Positions 43,923 through 53,125 are shown, counted from the first letter of the stretch. The stretch is 61,552 bases of DNA from Bacteroidales bacterium (GCA_017445015.1 JAFSVL010000054.1:1-61552), one strand, 5' to 3'. Notes: generated by a model from the sequence alone, not told the origin. Numbers and translations: made by a program.

Positions 43923-46736
43923 CTAGATGAATCTGGCCGTGCAGGTGCCGGATTTCCGCAGGTCTTCCGGAGTTCCTTCAAAGACGACGCTGCCGCCCCG
44001 GTCTCCGGCATCAGGCCCCAGGTCAATGACATGGTCCGCATTGCGGATAACGTCCGGATTATGCTCCACGACGATCAGCGAATGTCCGTCCGCAAGCAGC
44101 ATGTCGAAAGACTTCAGCAATTTTTCCACGTCGGAAAAATGCAGGCCGGTAGTCGGTTCGTCGAAAATAAAGAGGATGCGCTCGCATTTCTTCCGGGAAT
44201 TGCCCAGCGAGAGGAAATAGGCCAGTTTTACCCGCTGGCTTTCTCCTCCCGAAAGGGTGCTGCTGCTCTGCCCCAACTTGATATAGTCCAGCCCCACGTC
44301 ATGCAGCGGCGTCAGTTTGCGCACGACCTCCTGCGCCTCGGCTTCTTTGCCTTCTGCAAAAAATGAGATGGCCTCATCGACGCTCATATTCAGGATATCA
44401 TCGACATTCCGACCCCGGTAGCGCACCTCCAGCACATCGGGCTTGAAGCGCTTGCCCCCGCATTCCTCGCAAACCATCGTCACATCCGCCATGAACTGCA
44501 TCCCGATGTGCACGATACCTTCTCCCTGGCATTCGGGACAGCGGCCGCCTTCGGCATTAAAAGAAAAATACTGCGGTCCGTAGCCGTTGATGGCCGCGAA
44601 CTGCTGCATCGACAGGAGTTTCCGTATATCGTCGTAGGCTTTGAGATAGGTGACGGCATTGGAGCGGGAACTTCGGCCGATGGGATTCTGGTCCACATAC
44701 TCCACACGGTCGATGCGGGACAGGTCCCCGGAAAGGCCGCGATGGGCGCCCGGAAGGTCACCGCTGTCGCTGAGACGGCGGCAAAGCGCCGGATACAGGA
44801 TTCCGCCGACAAGCGTCGATTTTCCGCTTCCGCTCACTCCCGTCACCACCGTCAGACAGCCCAGCGGGAAGTGCACGTCGATATCGCGGAGATTGTGCTC
44901 CATCGCCCCTTCTACGACGATTTCGCCGCAGGGTCTGCGCTTTTCGCGCTGATAGCGGGGTTTCAGCCCCCGCAGGTACTGGAGCGTCAGAGACTTTGCT
45001 ATCGCCGCCTCAACAGCGCCTTCCGCTTCTCCCTGAAAGACGATTTCCCCGCCGAAACGGCCGGCACCCGGTCCGAGGTCCAGCAGGCAGTCCGCCGCCC
45101 GGATGATTTCCTCGTCATGCTCCACCACGACGACGGTGTTTCCCAGATCCCGCAGGCGCCGCAGCACGCCGATAAGACGTTGCGTATCACGGGGATGCAA
45201 GCCGACACTCGGCTCGTCGAGGATGTACATCGACCCCACGAGCGATGCGCCCAGGGCCGCCACAAGGTTGATCCGCTGGCTCTCGCCGCCGGAAAGCGTA
45301 TTACAGGCCCGGTCCATCGTCAGGTACGCGAGTCCCACGTCATCCAGACAGCGCAGGCGTGACAGGATTTCGTCCAGCGGCTCGGCGACCAGAGCGCGCT
45401 GCGCATCCGTCAGGTCCAGACCGCTGAAGAAGGCCAGCAGTTGTTCCACGTTCATCTGCAGGAGTTCGTGGATATTCTTTCCGCCCACCTTCACCCACAG
45501 GGCCTCCTTGCGCAGTCGGCTGCCCCGGCATTCAGCACAGACCGTCTTCCCGCTGAAGCGGCTCAGCATATATTTATACTGGATCTTGTAACGCTGGGTT
45601 TCCACCCAGGCAAAGAATTCGTTGATGCCGATGATGGAGTTCTCATCCCCCTCCACACTGTGTCCGTTCCAGATGAGGTCGCGCACCTCGTCCGACAAGC
45701 GGCACCAGGGCTCGAATATCGGGATTCCATAACGCTCCGCCACCTGGATGAGATGTTCACGGAACCAGCCCATCTTATCCCCGCGCCAGCAGGCAATCGC
45801 CCCGTCATAGATACTTTTCGTCTTGTCCGGGATAACGAGGTCTTCACTGATGCCGATGATTTTTCCCAGACCGCCGCATACCGGGCAGGCCCCCAGCGGA
45901 CTGTTGAAACTGAACAGGAAATCGTCAGGTTTGCGGAAGACGATGCCGTCACATTCGAAATTGCTGTTGAAATCGCGACGCACCCCACCCTGGACCACCG
46001 CCATCCGGCCGCCTCCGCGCTGGAAGGCATCCGTAACGGAAGCGAGGATGCGCGTGCGTTCATCGGCATCATATTCCTCCTGCGGCCGGATACGGTCAAG
46101 GAGCAGGAAGGCCTCCTTAGGGTAATGGTCGGGCGATTGCAGCACCGCCTCGATGCGCACGGGAGCCCCGTCTGCCAGCAGGCGGGAGTAGCCCTGCTCC
46201 TTGAGCGAAAGCAGCAGCTCCACCTTGTCTCCCAGCCCGCTCCATCCGATCTCGGCAATGACAAAGACGGCTTCGCCTTCATGGATGCCGAGAATATGGC
46301 GAAAGGCATCGCGCGGAGAATCGCAACGCACTTCCCTGCCGCTGACCGGACTGAAGGTACGGCCGATACGGGCGAAGATCAAACGAAGGTAGTCGTAAAT
46401 CTCCGTCGTAGTGGCCACTGTAGAGCGCGGGTTCTTGATGTTGACCTTCTGTTCGATGGCCACCGCCGGCGGGATGCCTTCGATGGCATCTACATCGGGC
46501 TTGGTCATCCGCCCGAGAAACTGCCGGGCATAGGACGAGAGGCTTTCCGCAAAGCGGCGCTGTCCCTCCGCAAAGAGGGTGTCGAACGCCAGTGACGACT
46601 TTCCTGAACCGGAAACACCCGTCAGAACGACCAGTTTTCCCCGGGGGATTTCCACCGAGATGTTCCGTAGGTTATTGACCCGCGCCCCGCGGATTATTAT
46701 ACTGCCTTCATCCATGGCATCAGACGATTCCGGCAA
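43923..46736 (-). CDS. uvrA: Excinuclease ABC subunit A
   Basis: 937 aa (930 from the second Met at 46715, which would avoid overlap with DUF456). Two ABC modules: [12 protein letters not shown] and [12 protein letters not shown] Walker A, two LSGGESQR signatures ([24 protein letters not shown]), and Cys pairs of the zinc modules ([20 protein letters not shown] and CEECGGKRF). It finds bulky DNA lesions and loads UvrB in nucleotide excision repair. UvrB and UvrC genes are not in the window. Confidence 0.96.
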   Translation of the reverse strand: MPESSDAMDEGSIIIRGARVNNLRNISVEIPRGKLVVLTGVSGSGKSSLAFDTLFAEGQRRFAESLSSYARQFLGRMTKPDVDAIEGIPPAVAIEQKVNIKNPRSTVATTTEIYDYLRLIFARIGRTFSPVSGREVRCDSPRDAFRHILGIHEGEAVFVIAEIGWSGLGDKVELLLSLKEQGYSRLLADGAPVRIEAVLQSPDHYPKEAFLLLDRIRPQEEYDADERTRILASVTDAFQRGGGRMAVVQGGVRRDFNSNFECDGIVFRKPDDFLFSFNSPLGACPVCGGLGKIIGISEDLVIPDKTKSIYDGAIACWRGDKMGWFREHLIQVAERYGIPIFEPWCRLSDEVRDLIWNGHSVEGDENSIIGINEFFAWVETQRYKIQYKYMLSRFSGKTVCAECRGSRLRKEALWVKVGGKNIHELLQMNVEQLLAFFSGLDLTDAQRALVAEPLDEILSRLRCLDDVGLAYLTMDRACNTLSGGESQRINLVAALGASLVGSMYILDEPSVGLHPRDTQRLIGVLRRLRDLGNTVVVVEHDEEIIRAADCLLDLGPGAGRFGGEIVFQGEAEGAVEAAIAKSLTLQYLRGLKPRYQREKRRPCGEIVVEGAMEHNLRDIDVHFPLGCLTVVTGVSGSGKSTLVGGILYPALCRRLSDSGDLPGAHRGLSGDLSRIDRVEYVDQNPIGRSSRSNAVTYLKAYDDIRKLLSMQQFAAINGYGPQYFSFNAEGGRCPECQGEGIVHIGMQFMADVTMVCEECGGKRFKPDVLEVRYRGRNVDDILNMSVDEAISFFAEGKEAEAQEVVRKLTPLHDVGLDYIKLGQSSSTLSGGESQRVKLAYFLSLGNSRKKCERILFIFDEPTTGLHFSDVEKLLKSFDMLLADGHSLIVVEHNPDVIRNADHVIDLGPDAGDRGGSVVFEGTPEDLRKSGTCTARFI

Positions 46737-47187
46737 TGATATAATACAGCATCACGGCACTGCAGATCAGTTTTACGCCGGTGGTAAAGAGGAATCCGAA
46801 GAAAGCAGCGACAGCGGCTTTCAAGGAGCCCCCGACACTGTTCCGGCTGACGACATATTCACCGATGAAGGCGCCGAGCAACGAGCCCCAGATCATCCCT
46901 ACCGGCGTCAAAAAGATACCGGCGATGAGTCCGATGATGGCGCCGGCCGTCCCCGCTTTGCTGCCGCCGCCCCACCGGGTAAACACGGCGGGCAGGACAT
47001 AATCCAGGACCGTTATCAGCAGGGTAATCCCCAGCCAGACGAAGAGCAGCGTATTGCCTACGCCACCATAAAAACGCAGCAGAAGCAGTCCCAGCCACGA
47101 AAGCGGCGGCCCCGGGAGCCCCGGAACCACGCTTCCGATGATGCCCAGGACGCCCAGGATGACGGCAAATACGGCGAGCGCGGTCAT
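46720..47187 (-). CDS. DUF456 membrane protein
   Basis: 155 aa, four transmembrane helices. The sequence matches DUF456: [20 protein letters not shown] near the N-terminus, a basic loop ([20 protein letters not shown]) and a Gly-rich segment ([17 protein letters not shown]). Function unknown; inner membrane. Its start shares one base with the pgi stop, and its stop is within or next to the uvrA start, so pgi-DUF456-uvrA is one operon. Confidence 0.88.
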   Translation of the reverse strand: MTALAVFAVILGVLGIIGSVVPGLPGPPLSWLGLLLLRFYGGVGNTLLFVWLGITLLITVLDYVLPAVFTRWGGGSKAGTAGAIIGLIAGIFLTPVGMIWGSLLGAFIGEYVVSRNSVGGSLKAAVAAFFGFLFTTGVKLICSAVMLYYIIAGIV

Positions 47188-48515
47188 TAGATGCGCTTCA
47201 GCAGTTTCTGAGTCTCCGCTTCGTAACCGGGTTTGCGAAGGAGCGCGAACATATTCTTCTTGTACGCCTCTACGCCGGGCTGATTGAAGGGGTTCACGCC
47301 CAGAACGTATGCAGATATGCCGCAGGCGAACTCGAAGAAATAGAAAATTGCGCCGAGGTTGCGCTCATCGATACGCTCCAGCGCCACTTCCATCTGGGGT
47401 ACGCCGCCGTCGATATGCGCGACCTTCACGCCCAGCCGGGCCATGGCGTTGCAATGCTCGACGTGCTGTCCGGCAAGGAAGTTCAGTCCGTCGAGGTTCT
47501 GGGCATCGCTGCCGATGACGACGCTGCGGCCTGCGTTTTCGATGTTGATGACTGTCTCGAACATGATGCGGCTGCCCTCCTGGATAAACTGTCCCATGGA
47601 GTGCAGGTCTGCGGTATTGGTGACGCTGGCGGGGAAAATGCCCTTGCCGTCTTTGCCCTCGGACTCACCATAGAGTTGTTTCCACCATTCGGCGAGCCAG
47701 GAGAATTTCGGATTGTACGTAACGAGGATCTCCACGGCCTTGCCGTAGTTTTCGTGCAGCAGGTTCCGCATGGCGGCATACTGTATGGCCGCGTTGGATT
47801 CGCTGCGCTCCAGCAGGGCCTTGCGCTCTTCGGCTGCGCCGGAGAGCATCGCCCGGATATCGAATCCCGCAAGCGCGATGGGCAGAAGGCCCACCGGCGT
47901 CAGCACCGAGAAGCGGCCGCCCACATTGTCGGGAACCACGAAAGTGCGGTAACCTTCCTGCGTCGAAAGGGTTTTCAGCGCCCCGCGCGCGGCATCGGTG
48001 ATTGCGACGATACGCTCAGACGCCTCCTTCTTGCCGTAGCGCTGCTCCAGCATTTCCTTGAAGATGCGGAAAGCCACCGCGGGCTCCGTAGTGGTCCCGG
48101 ACTTGGAAATCACCACGCAGGCGGTATTGCGCACGGCGGCGAGGTCCATCAGTTCAGCGATATATTCTTCGGAAAGGTTGTTGCCGGCGAACACCACCTG
48201 CGGCGCTCCCTCCGGACGCAGGAAGGCATGGGAAAGCGCTTCCACCGCACAGCGGGCGCCCAGATAGGAACCGCCGATACCGATGACGATGACGAGTTCC
48301 ACCCCGCGTGCCTTCCAGTCGTCACGCACCGCCTCCATTTCCGCGATCAGTTTGTCATCCACATCAACAGGCAGCGTCTTCCAGCCCAGGAAATCATTCC
48401 CGGCGCCCTTTTCACTGTCCAACACGTCCCAGGCCTCCAGCGCCCTGGATACGAATGCATCATACTCAACTTCCTTGATAAAGGAGCTGCAACCTTTCAA
48501 ATCTACTTTTATCAT
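47187..48515 (-). CDS. pgi: Glucose-6-phosphate isomerase
   Basis: 442 aa from ATG 48515 ([18 protein letters not shown]). Short bacterial-type PGI with family segments [54 protein letters not shown] and the C-terminal [13 protein letters not shown]. It interconverts glucose-6-phosphate and fructose-6-phosphate in glycolysis in the cytosol. First gene of the operon with DUF456 and uvrA. Its promoter is back to back with that of tRNA-Asp. Confidence 0.96.
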   Translation of the reverse strand: MIKVDLKGCSSFIKEVEYDAFVSRALEAWDVLDSEKGAGNDFLGWKTLPVDVDDKLIAEMEAVRDDWKARGVELVIVIGIGGSYLGARCAVEALSHAFLRPEGAPQVVFAGNNLSEEYIAELMDLAAVRNTACVVISKSGTTTEPAVAFRIFKEMLEQRYGKKEASERIVAITDAARGALKTLSTQEGYRTFVVPDNVGGRFSVLTPVGLLPIALAGFDIRAMLSGAAEERKALLERSESNAAIQYAAMRNLLHENYGKAVEILVTYNPKFSWLAEWWKQLYGESEGKDGKGIFPASVTNTADLHSMGQFIQEGSRIMFETVINIENAGRSVVIGSDAQNLDGLNFLAGQHVEHCNAMARLGVKVAHIDGGVPQMEVALERIDERNLGAIFYFFEFACGISAYVLGVNPFNQPGVEAYKKNMFALLRKPGYEAETQKLLKRI

Positions 48516-48534
48516 GGTAATAAAAATTATCACA

Positions 48535-48542
48535 CAAAGATA
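48535..48542 (-). promoter_or_regulatory. -7 element of pgi
   Basis: On the minus strand TATCTTTG fits TAnnTTTG, 19 nt before ATG 48515. An A/T-rich run, but no clear TTTG, lies at the -33 distance. Confidence 0.55.
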
Positions 48543-48550
48543 CAATTTTT

Positions 48551-48581
48551 TTTGGCGATTCGTAAAAAATCCTTACCTTTG
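48551..48581 (+). promoter_or_regulatory. Promoter of tRNA-Asp
   Basis: TTTG (48551-48554), 19-nt spacer, TACCTTTG (48574-48581): a full match to the Bacteroidota promoter. The tRNA begins 30 nt downstream. Confidence 0.75.
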
Positions 48582-48611
48582 CGTCCGCTTCCCGGTTGAA
48601 GCAACCAGTCT

Positions 48612-48685
48612 GGTGCGGTAGTTCAGCTGGTTAGAATGCCGGCCTGTCACGCCGGAGGTCGAGGGTTCGAGTCCCTTCCGCACCG
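48612..48685 (+). tRNA. tRNA-Asp (GTC)
   Basis: 74 nt. Acceptor GGTGCGG/CCGCACC pairs fully; the D-arm holds TTCAGCTGGTTAGAA; the anticodon stem CCGGC/GCCGG frames CTGTCAC with anticodon GTC; the T-loop is TTCGAGT; the discriminator is G, as expected for Asp. CCA is not encoded. It has its own promoter and terminator, and lies at the edge of a mosaic of tRNA-like repeats. Confidence 0.96.
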
Positions 48686-48688
48686 CTT

Positions 48689-48730
48689 AAAACAAGTTTC
48701 TGCCTTCTGGTAGGAACTTGTTTTAGTTTT
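48689..48730 (+). terminator. Intrinsic terminator of tRNA-Asp
   Basis: AAAACAAGTTTCTGCC, loop TTCT, GGTAGGAACTTGTTTT forms a 16-bp hairpin with two G-T pairs, ending in TTTTAGTTTT. It begins 4 nt after the tRNA. Confidence 0.85.
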
Positions 48731-48744
48731 GGTTGGTTGTTGGC

Positions 48745-48847
48745 CGAACCCTCGACCTCCAGCCCCCCGAGGGGGCAGCCGCCATAGGCGGCGGGGGGGT
48801 AACGAAGTAGCGCCCTGCGGCGCAGCCGCGGGTTCGAGTCCCTTCCG
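48745..48847. repeat. Mosaic of tRNA-Asp fragments and GC hairpins
   Basis: CGAACCCTCGACCTCC (48745-48760) is the exact reverse complement of the tRNA at 48654-48669. GGGTTCGAGTCCCTTCCG (48830-48847) is an exact 18-nt direct copy of the tRNA at 48663-48680. Between them lie three perfect GC hairpins (48762-48776, 48778-48792, 48810-48823). There is no gene here; open frames on both strands are artefacts of GC content. The direct copy may be an attachment-site duplication. Confidence 0.7.
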
Positions 48848-49087
48848 GGCATCACCTTTCACTTTGTCGATGATGATATACATATGATGTGTCCAGGGGA
48901 GATGGAATATCAGGTCGAAAACGTCAGCATCCTGCTGACGAATTGACACCGGCAAATCGTCAACATCTTGCTGACGATTTTCAAGTAACTGGCTGTAAAG
49001 ACGATAGAAGTAGTGAGTATATTTTATATTCTTCAAGTCCCTGCTGACATTCTCATAAAAATGGCTGCCATAGGGGGTTAACGACAA
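48848..49087 (-). pseudogene. YhcG/DUF1016 nuclease, N-terminal remnant
   Basis: About 80 codons resemble the N-terminal domain of DUF1016 (YhcG-type PDDEXK) proteins: HFYENVSRDLK, then NIKYTHYFYRLYSQLLENRQ, then IRQQDADVFDLIFHLPWTHH, then the helix of a KGDA-type segment. The usual segment between SRDLK and NIKY is missing, and the C-terminal nuclease domain is cut off exactly where the tRNA-like 18-mer copy begins (48847). This is the leftover of an element that probably targeted the tRNA-Asp gene. Confidence 0.6.
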
Positions 49088-49507
49088 CGTTTCTCATAGA
49101 AGCCGTGGGTAATCTTGCTGAACCGGTCTCCCCTGACTTGGAAAGACGAATCATGGCGGCAGCCACTTCCGCCGTCGGCATGGGCTTCCAGGAACGCATG
49201 AGACCGATGGCATTCAAGGCTTTGAGCATAGCAACGCCGGCCTTTTCGCCAAAGCGGTCGCTCCCCTTCCGGATAAGGGACGGCGGCCGGAGGATGAATA
49301 TCGCCGGATAACCGAGCCTCTGAACATCTTCGTCCAGCCGACCTTTCATCCCGGTGTAGAAAACTTTGGATTTGGAGTTCGCGCCGATGGGGCAGAAATT
49401 TCCCGACGGACAAATACATCCACCCGCTCGAATGCCTCATCTTTCAGCAGTTGCTCTACAAGGTCTTTTCCGACGGCACCTGTGGCGCCAATGACAAGTG
49501 CTTTCAT
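49078..49507 (-). pseudogene. NAD(P)-binding (HTATIP2/NmrA-like) oxidoreductase, internally deleted
   Basis: Starts at 49507 (MKALVIGATGAVGKDLVEQL), a Rossmann GxxGxxG. After FERVDVFVRREI the frame changes and the protein resumes in the conserved late part (IGANSKSKVFYTGMKGRLDE, AIFILRPPSLIRKGSDRFGE, AEVAAAMIRLSKSGETG), so about 60-70 central codons are lost. A second frameshift near 49125-49135 separates the natural end (FSKITHGFYEKRCR). It begins 3 nt after the nitroreductase stop, so it was the second gene of that operon. The sequence is still well conserved, so the damage looks recent. Confidence 0.75.
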
Positions 49508-49509
49508 CG

Positions 49510-50121
49510 TCAGAAGAATTTCAGAATTTCGTCAAGGGGTTTCCTAAACGGCCGCTCAGGATCTGAGGCACGGTACCCCAGAGCGATTACTGCCATAATC
49601 GTTTCCTCTTCGGGGATGTCGAATATGCTGCGGAGCGCATCCGCATCCCTCGCGCCCATGATAAGCGTGTCAAACCCCATGGCGCGGGCTGCCAGGACAA
49701 GATGCGCATCGCTGAGGCCGTTGTCATAGGCTCCCCAGCCTTCGCCCACTTCGTTGGCAGGTTCTCCTCCCCGGCGGAATCCGGACAGTCCCCTGACAAA
49801 TGTCGAGACGATAAGAGCCGACGCGCCTTCGGTGTTTCGCTTGTTCCTGTCTCCGATGACTTCCCTTACGGCCTGAACTTTTCCAGGGCTCATCGCCACA
49901 TAATAGCGGCTCGGCTGGGAATTTGTCCATGACGGCGCTTCCTGGGCGGCAGCAATCACAGCGCGGACTTCAGCCTTGCTGACAGACTTGGAAGCATCGA
50001 AGTCCCGGATGCTCCGGCGCATGGAAATCACATCGTCGAAAGAGACTATCTTCTTCTGCCCGCTTTCTGCGCAGGACATGAGGGCCATCAGGGCCAGTGC
50101 GACAATTACAAATCTTTTCAT
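49510..50121 (-). CDS. Nitroreductase-family protein with a lipoprotein signal
   Basis: 203 aa. MKRFVIVALALMALMSC is a lipoprotein signal with Cys17. The mature part is an FMN nitroreductase fold: MRRSIRDFDASKSVSKAEVR (FMN phosphate Arg cluster), APSWTNSQPSRYYVA, LVLAARAMGFDTLIMG and a terminal IMAVIALGYRASDPERPFRK. It would reduce quinones or nitro compounds at the periplasmic face. Cytosolic is the norm for this family, so export is notable, although similar lipoprotein nitroreductases are annotated in Bacteroidota. First gene of an operon whose second gene is now broken. Confidence 0.87.
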   Translation of the reverse strand: MKRFVIVALALMALMSCAESGQKKIVSFDDVISMRRSIRDFDASKSVSKAEVRAVIAAAQEAPSWTNSQPSRYYVAMSPGKVQAVREVIGDRNKRNTEGASALIVSTFVRGLSGFRRGGEPANEVGEGWGAYDNGLSDAHLVLAARAMGFDTLIMGARDADALRSIFDIPEEETIMAVIALGYRASDPERPFRKPLDEILKFF

Positions 50122-50157
50122 ACTTTATTCATCTGCAATTTTATATATCGTTTCTGG

Positions 50158-50165
50158 CAAATATA
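50158..50165 (-). promoter_or_regulatory. -7 element of the nitroreductase gene
   Basis: On the minus strand TATATTTG fits TAnnTTTG, 36 nt before ATG 50121. It is divergent from the rmuC element in a 90-nt gap. Confidence 0.45.
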
Positions 50166-50196
50166 GTAAAAATCGTCCTTTTGCCCGGATAATGAT

Positions 50197-50204
50197 TATC
50201 TTTG
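50197..50204 (+). promoter_or_regulatory. -7 element directly in front of rmuC
   Basis: TATCTTTG fits TAnnTTTG and ends 7 nt before ATG 50212, predicting a nearly leaderless transcript. Confidence 0.45.
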
Positions 50205-50211
50205 CAGGCGT

Positions 50212-51444
50212 ATGAATGCAACTGTGATCATCGCCGTCGTCGCGGCCCTTGCCATTATCGCCCTCATCGTCGGCTGGGCGCTGACTTCCATCAAGGCGAA
50301 AGCCGAACTGCGCACCGCGGAAGCGTTGCTCGAGAACGAACGGAAAACGCACGAAAAAGCCCTGGAGGAAATCAAAAACAGCCAGGAAAAAGCCATCGAA
50401 GCGGCCAGGACAGCGCTGGCACTGGAAAACGAAAAGACCCTCAAAGCCCGGGAAGAGGCCCTCAAAAAAGAAGCGGCGGAGACCATGAAGGTCATCACCG
50501 GCGGACTTGATAAAAATATCAAGGACATGAAGGAGGCCTTCGAGGCGCAGAAAAAATCACATACCGAGGAAAGTACGGCCATCAAGACCCAGTTCGCGGA
50601 AACGGTAAAACATCTGCGCGAGCAGACCGAATCCATCGGAAACCAGGCGGAAGACCTGGCCAAGGCGCTCAAGGGGCAGAACAAGATGCAGGGGAACTTC
50701 GGCGAGACCATCCTGGAAAATATGTTCAAGGATATGGGCATGCGCGAGGGGCACGACTACGAGTCCGAATACTGGCTGCGCGACAGGAACGGAAACCTCA
50801 TCCGCAATGAAGAGACCGGCCGGAGGATGCGCCCCGACTTCGTCCTCCACTTCCCGGACGACACCGACATCCTCATCGACTCCAAAATGTCGCTGACGGC
50901 ACTGGCAGACTATTTTGCCGCCGATACGGACGACGCACGGGAAGAAGCCGCAAACCGCAACCTGGAGTCTGTCCGGAACCATGTACGTGAACTGACCGGG
51001 AAGGAATATCAGAAATACGTCGTAGGGCGCAAGACTTTGGACTTCGTCATCATGTTCATTCCCAACTACGGGGCCTGGCAACTGGCCCGCCTGAAGGATC
51101 CGGGTCTCTTCTCATGGGCCTTCGAGCACAATGTCCTGGTCACCACGGAAGAAACGCTTCTCCCCTTCCTGCGCCTGATCCGCAGTGCCTGGATCCAGAA
51201 AGAACAGATGGAAAATATCGCCGAAATTGTCAATGCCGCCCAGAGTATGGTGGACCGCGTGGCGCTTTTCTGCGAGGAGAACGCCAAGGTCGAGAGCGCT
51301 TTGGAATCGGCGCTGAAGAATTTCAAGAAGAACTCCGCGAGGCTGGTGGACAGCCAGCAGAGTATCGTCGGCGCCGCCCGAAAGGCCGTAGAGCACGGCA
51401 TCAAGCAGCCCACGGGCCATATCCTTCCGGAAATCTCCGATTAA
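50212..51444 (+). CDS. rmuC: DNA recombination protein RmuC
   Basis: 410 aa. An N-terminal membrane helix (VIIAVVAALAIIALIVGWAL), a long coiled coil (~30-165, Glu/Lys/Ala heptads) and the RmuC nuclease-like domain (NKMQGNFGETILENMFKDMG, DFVLHFPDDTDILIDSKMSL with the PD-(D/E)xK-type Asp and D-S-K, MFIPNYGAWQLA, TEETLLPFLRLI). It limits inversions and repeat rearrangements by an unclear nuclease role. Single gene, convergent with the FAD oxidoreductase gene; a short GGAGGC/GCCTCC hairpin without a T-run follows its stop. Confidence 0.93.
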   Translation: MNATVIIAVVAALAIIALIVGWALTSIKAKAELRTAEALLENERKTHEKALEEIKNSQEKAIEAARTALALENEKTLKAREEALKKEAAETMKVITGGLDKNIKDMKEAFEAQKKSHTEESTAIKTQFAETVKHLREQTESIGNQAEDLAKALKGQNKMQGNFGETILENMFKDMGMREGHDYESEYWLRDRNGNLIRNEETGRRMRPDFVLHFPDDTDILIDSKMSLTALADYFAADTDDAREEAANRNLESVRNHVRELTGKEYQKYVVGRKTLDFVIMFIPNYGAWQLARLKDPGLFSWAFEHNVLVTTEETLLPFLRLIRSAWIQKEQMENIAEIVNAAQSMVDRVALFCEENAKVESALESALKNFKKNSARLVDSQQSIVGAARKAVEHGIKQPTGHILPEISD

Positions 51445-51476
51445 TTCCGGGAGGCCTTCGTCCGCCTCCGCCGCCG

Positions 51477-51737
51477 TCACATTGGAATACCAGCCGCGGT
51501 ATAATCTGCCTGCAGGGGGTCAACGTCTTCGAAGGTCACCTCAAGGGGAGCCGTTTCCGTACATACGCTCCGTTTGATGGTGAGCGGGTTGGAACTTCCG
51601 GAAACAAAGCGGCGTCCGTCGGCGGAAAGGACCAGCAGGGAAATGCCGTCCTTCAACGCCCCGGGAGCGAGCGAGAACCAGACGTCCAGCGTAGCGTCAG
51701 GCACCACATAGAAAGTTTGTTTCCTTGATATATCTTC
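51477..51737 (-). other. In-frame 86-codon extension beyond the oxidoreductase stop
   Basis: Directly after the TAA at 51738-51740 the same frame stays open for 86 codons (RKQTFYVVPDATLDVWFSLA, SADGRRFVSGSSNPLTIKR, FEDVDPLQADYTAAGIPM) to a TAA at 51477. The reading looks like a compact beta-sandwich domain. It has no promoter or start close to its beginning (the first ATG is at 51707). Either the stop is a recent nonsense mutation that removed a C-terminal domain, or the stop is read through. Confidence 0.55.
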
Positions 51738-53054
51738 TTACATATCAAAACGGACACCGCCCCCGGCAAGGCACTTCTGCAGGCGGGGGATATTCACTTC
51801 CTGCACGCTGCAGCGGTCCAGCAGGGAAAGGGCGGCGGCGGTACCGGCGGCCTGTCCGGTCAGGAAGCAGGTCCCTACCTCACGGGCATCATAGGTCAGA
51901 TCCTTGTCAAAGCCGAAGCAGCGGCCGGCGACAAGCAGATTCCGGACACGCTTGGGCGTGATGGCGCTGTACGGCACCTGCCATACCGGACGCTCCTTGC
52001 CGGGCAGCGTCCCTCCGGAATATTTCAGCGTAGGATCCGCCCCGCCGATGCCGATGCAATCGGGGTAAGTGGCATACCGGACGGAATCGGCATAGGTGAC
52101 ATTCCGCACGGAATTCAGCACGCGGGTGACGCGGACACCGAGCAAAGTGGTAGAATCAAGCACGAAAAGCCGCTCGCCGCCGGGCAACTGACGGTCCTTT
52201 TCCAGCGTCTCCCAAATGTGCTTGCGCATCTTCAACTGGAGGCGGGTCTGGTTGTAGATATCGAGCCCGTCCTGATCGAATTCTCCGTTGGTATGAAAAA
52301 GTTTCACGCTGTCGATGGGCGTTTTGTGCGCGCCCCTGCGCTTGAAATCCGCCGCATTGCCGCAGCGCCACATGGCTCCGACATGGGCTTTGCGCAGTTC
52401 GAAGTCTTCACCGGCCCATTCGAGGATATCACCATCGCCGCTGCAGTCCACCACCGCCTTCGCCTTGATGGCAACGCGCCCGCTCTTGCTTTCCACCAGC
52501 ACCGCATCGATACGGTCGCCGGATGGGATGACGCCGGCGCCCTGACAGTTGTAGAGCAGACGCACTCCGGCCTCTCCGAGCATCAGTTCCATCACATACT
52601 TGGCCGCTTCCGGGTCGGGGACAGGCGATGCGCCGGTCACGATGCAGTAGCCCATTTCCGTCAGACGGCGGCAGATTTCCTCGGAAAAGCCATACACGAC
52701 CTGACCCCAGCCGCCGCTTTTGAGCCGTCCGCTGATATTGTTGACCGGAAGCACGCAGCAGCCTGTCCAAAGACCGCCGAGGTAGTACTCCCGTTCCAAA
52801 AGGATTACATCCACTCCCTGCCGGGCGGCGGAAATCGCAGCCGCAACGCCGGCGGGACCGCCGCCCAGCACCACGAGGTCCGCGCTGTCCACGACGGGAA
52901 TCCTGCGGGCAGGCTCCCTGACATAATCCTTGACATCGAGACGGGTTTTCGCCGTCTCGTCTTTTCTGGGATCCGGGGAAAACGAGGTCATCATCCCCAG
53001 GGAAGCCGCGGCTGTTCCGGCAGCGCCTATTTTTAAAAAACTTCGTCTGTCCAT
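51738..53054 (-). CDS. FAD-dependent oxidoreductase with Tat-type signal
   Basis: 438 aa. MDRRSFLKIGAAGTAAASLG matches the Tat motif (RRSFLK), so the protein is exported folded with its cofactor. FAD-binding GGGPAG in DLVVLGGGPAGVAAAISAAR, then the PF12831-type pattern (GGLWTGCCVLPV, KAVVDCSGDGDILEWAGEDF, LVAGRCFGFDKDLTYDAREV, TCFLTGQAAGTAAALSLLDR). Substrate unknown; relatives occur with sugar and polymer degradation genes. The -7-like TAACTTTG ends just 4 nt before the ATG. The frame stays open after the stop for a further 86 codons, so the gene may be truncated. Confidence 0.87.
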   Translation of the reverse strand: MDRRSFLKIGAAGTAAASLGMMTSFSPDPRKDETAKTRLDVKDYVREPARRIPVVDSADLVVLGGGPAGVAAAISAARQGVDVILLEREYYLGGLWTGCCVLPVNNISGRLKSGGWGQVVYGFSEEICRRLTEMGYCIVTGASPVPDPEAAKYVMELMLGEAGVRLLYNCQGAGVIPSGDRIDAVLVESKSGRVAIKAKAVVDCSGDGDILEWAGEDFELRKAHVGAMWRCGNAADFKRRGAHKTPIDSVKLFHTNGEFDQDGLDIYNQTRLQLKMRKHIWETLEKDRQLPGGERLFVLDSTTLLGVRVTRVLNSVRNVTYADSVRYATYPDCIGIGGADPTLKYSGGTLPGKERPVWQVPYSAITPKRVRNLLVAGRCFGFDKDLTYDAREVGTCFLTGQAAGTAAALSLLDRCSVQEVNIPRLQKCLAGGGVRFDM

Positions 53055-53058
53055 ATTG

Positions 53059-53066
53059 CAAAGTTA
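53059..53066 (-). promoter_or_regulatory. -7 element directly in front of the FAD oxidoreductase gene
   Basis: On the minus strand TAACTTTG fits TAnnTTTG and ends 4 nt before ATG 53054. A leaderless transcript is predicted, or the true start is slightly downstream. A TTTG lies 23 nt further up, longer than the usual spacing. Confidence 0.4.
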
Positions 53067-53125
53067 AACCGCAACATTCGGTTAAAGTACAAAAGTTTTT
53101 CCACTTGGTAAAACAATTTTCAAAA

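Noticed and set aside
48631-48855. Protein reading of the tRNA-Asp antisense strand and its flank (GTRTLDLRR-type peptides)
   Set aside because: This is the well-known false translation of tRNA and nearby GC repeats; no coding signal outside the tRNA match.
48920-48990. Two CGTCAGCA...TGACG units that look like short CRISPR-type repeats
   Set aside because: Only two imperfect copies; they encode the repeated RQQD-V/A-D segments inside the YhcG remnant.
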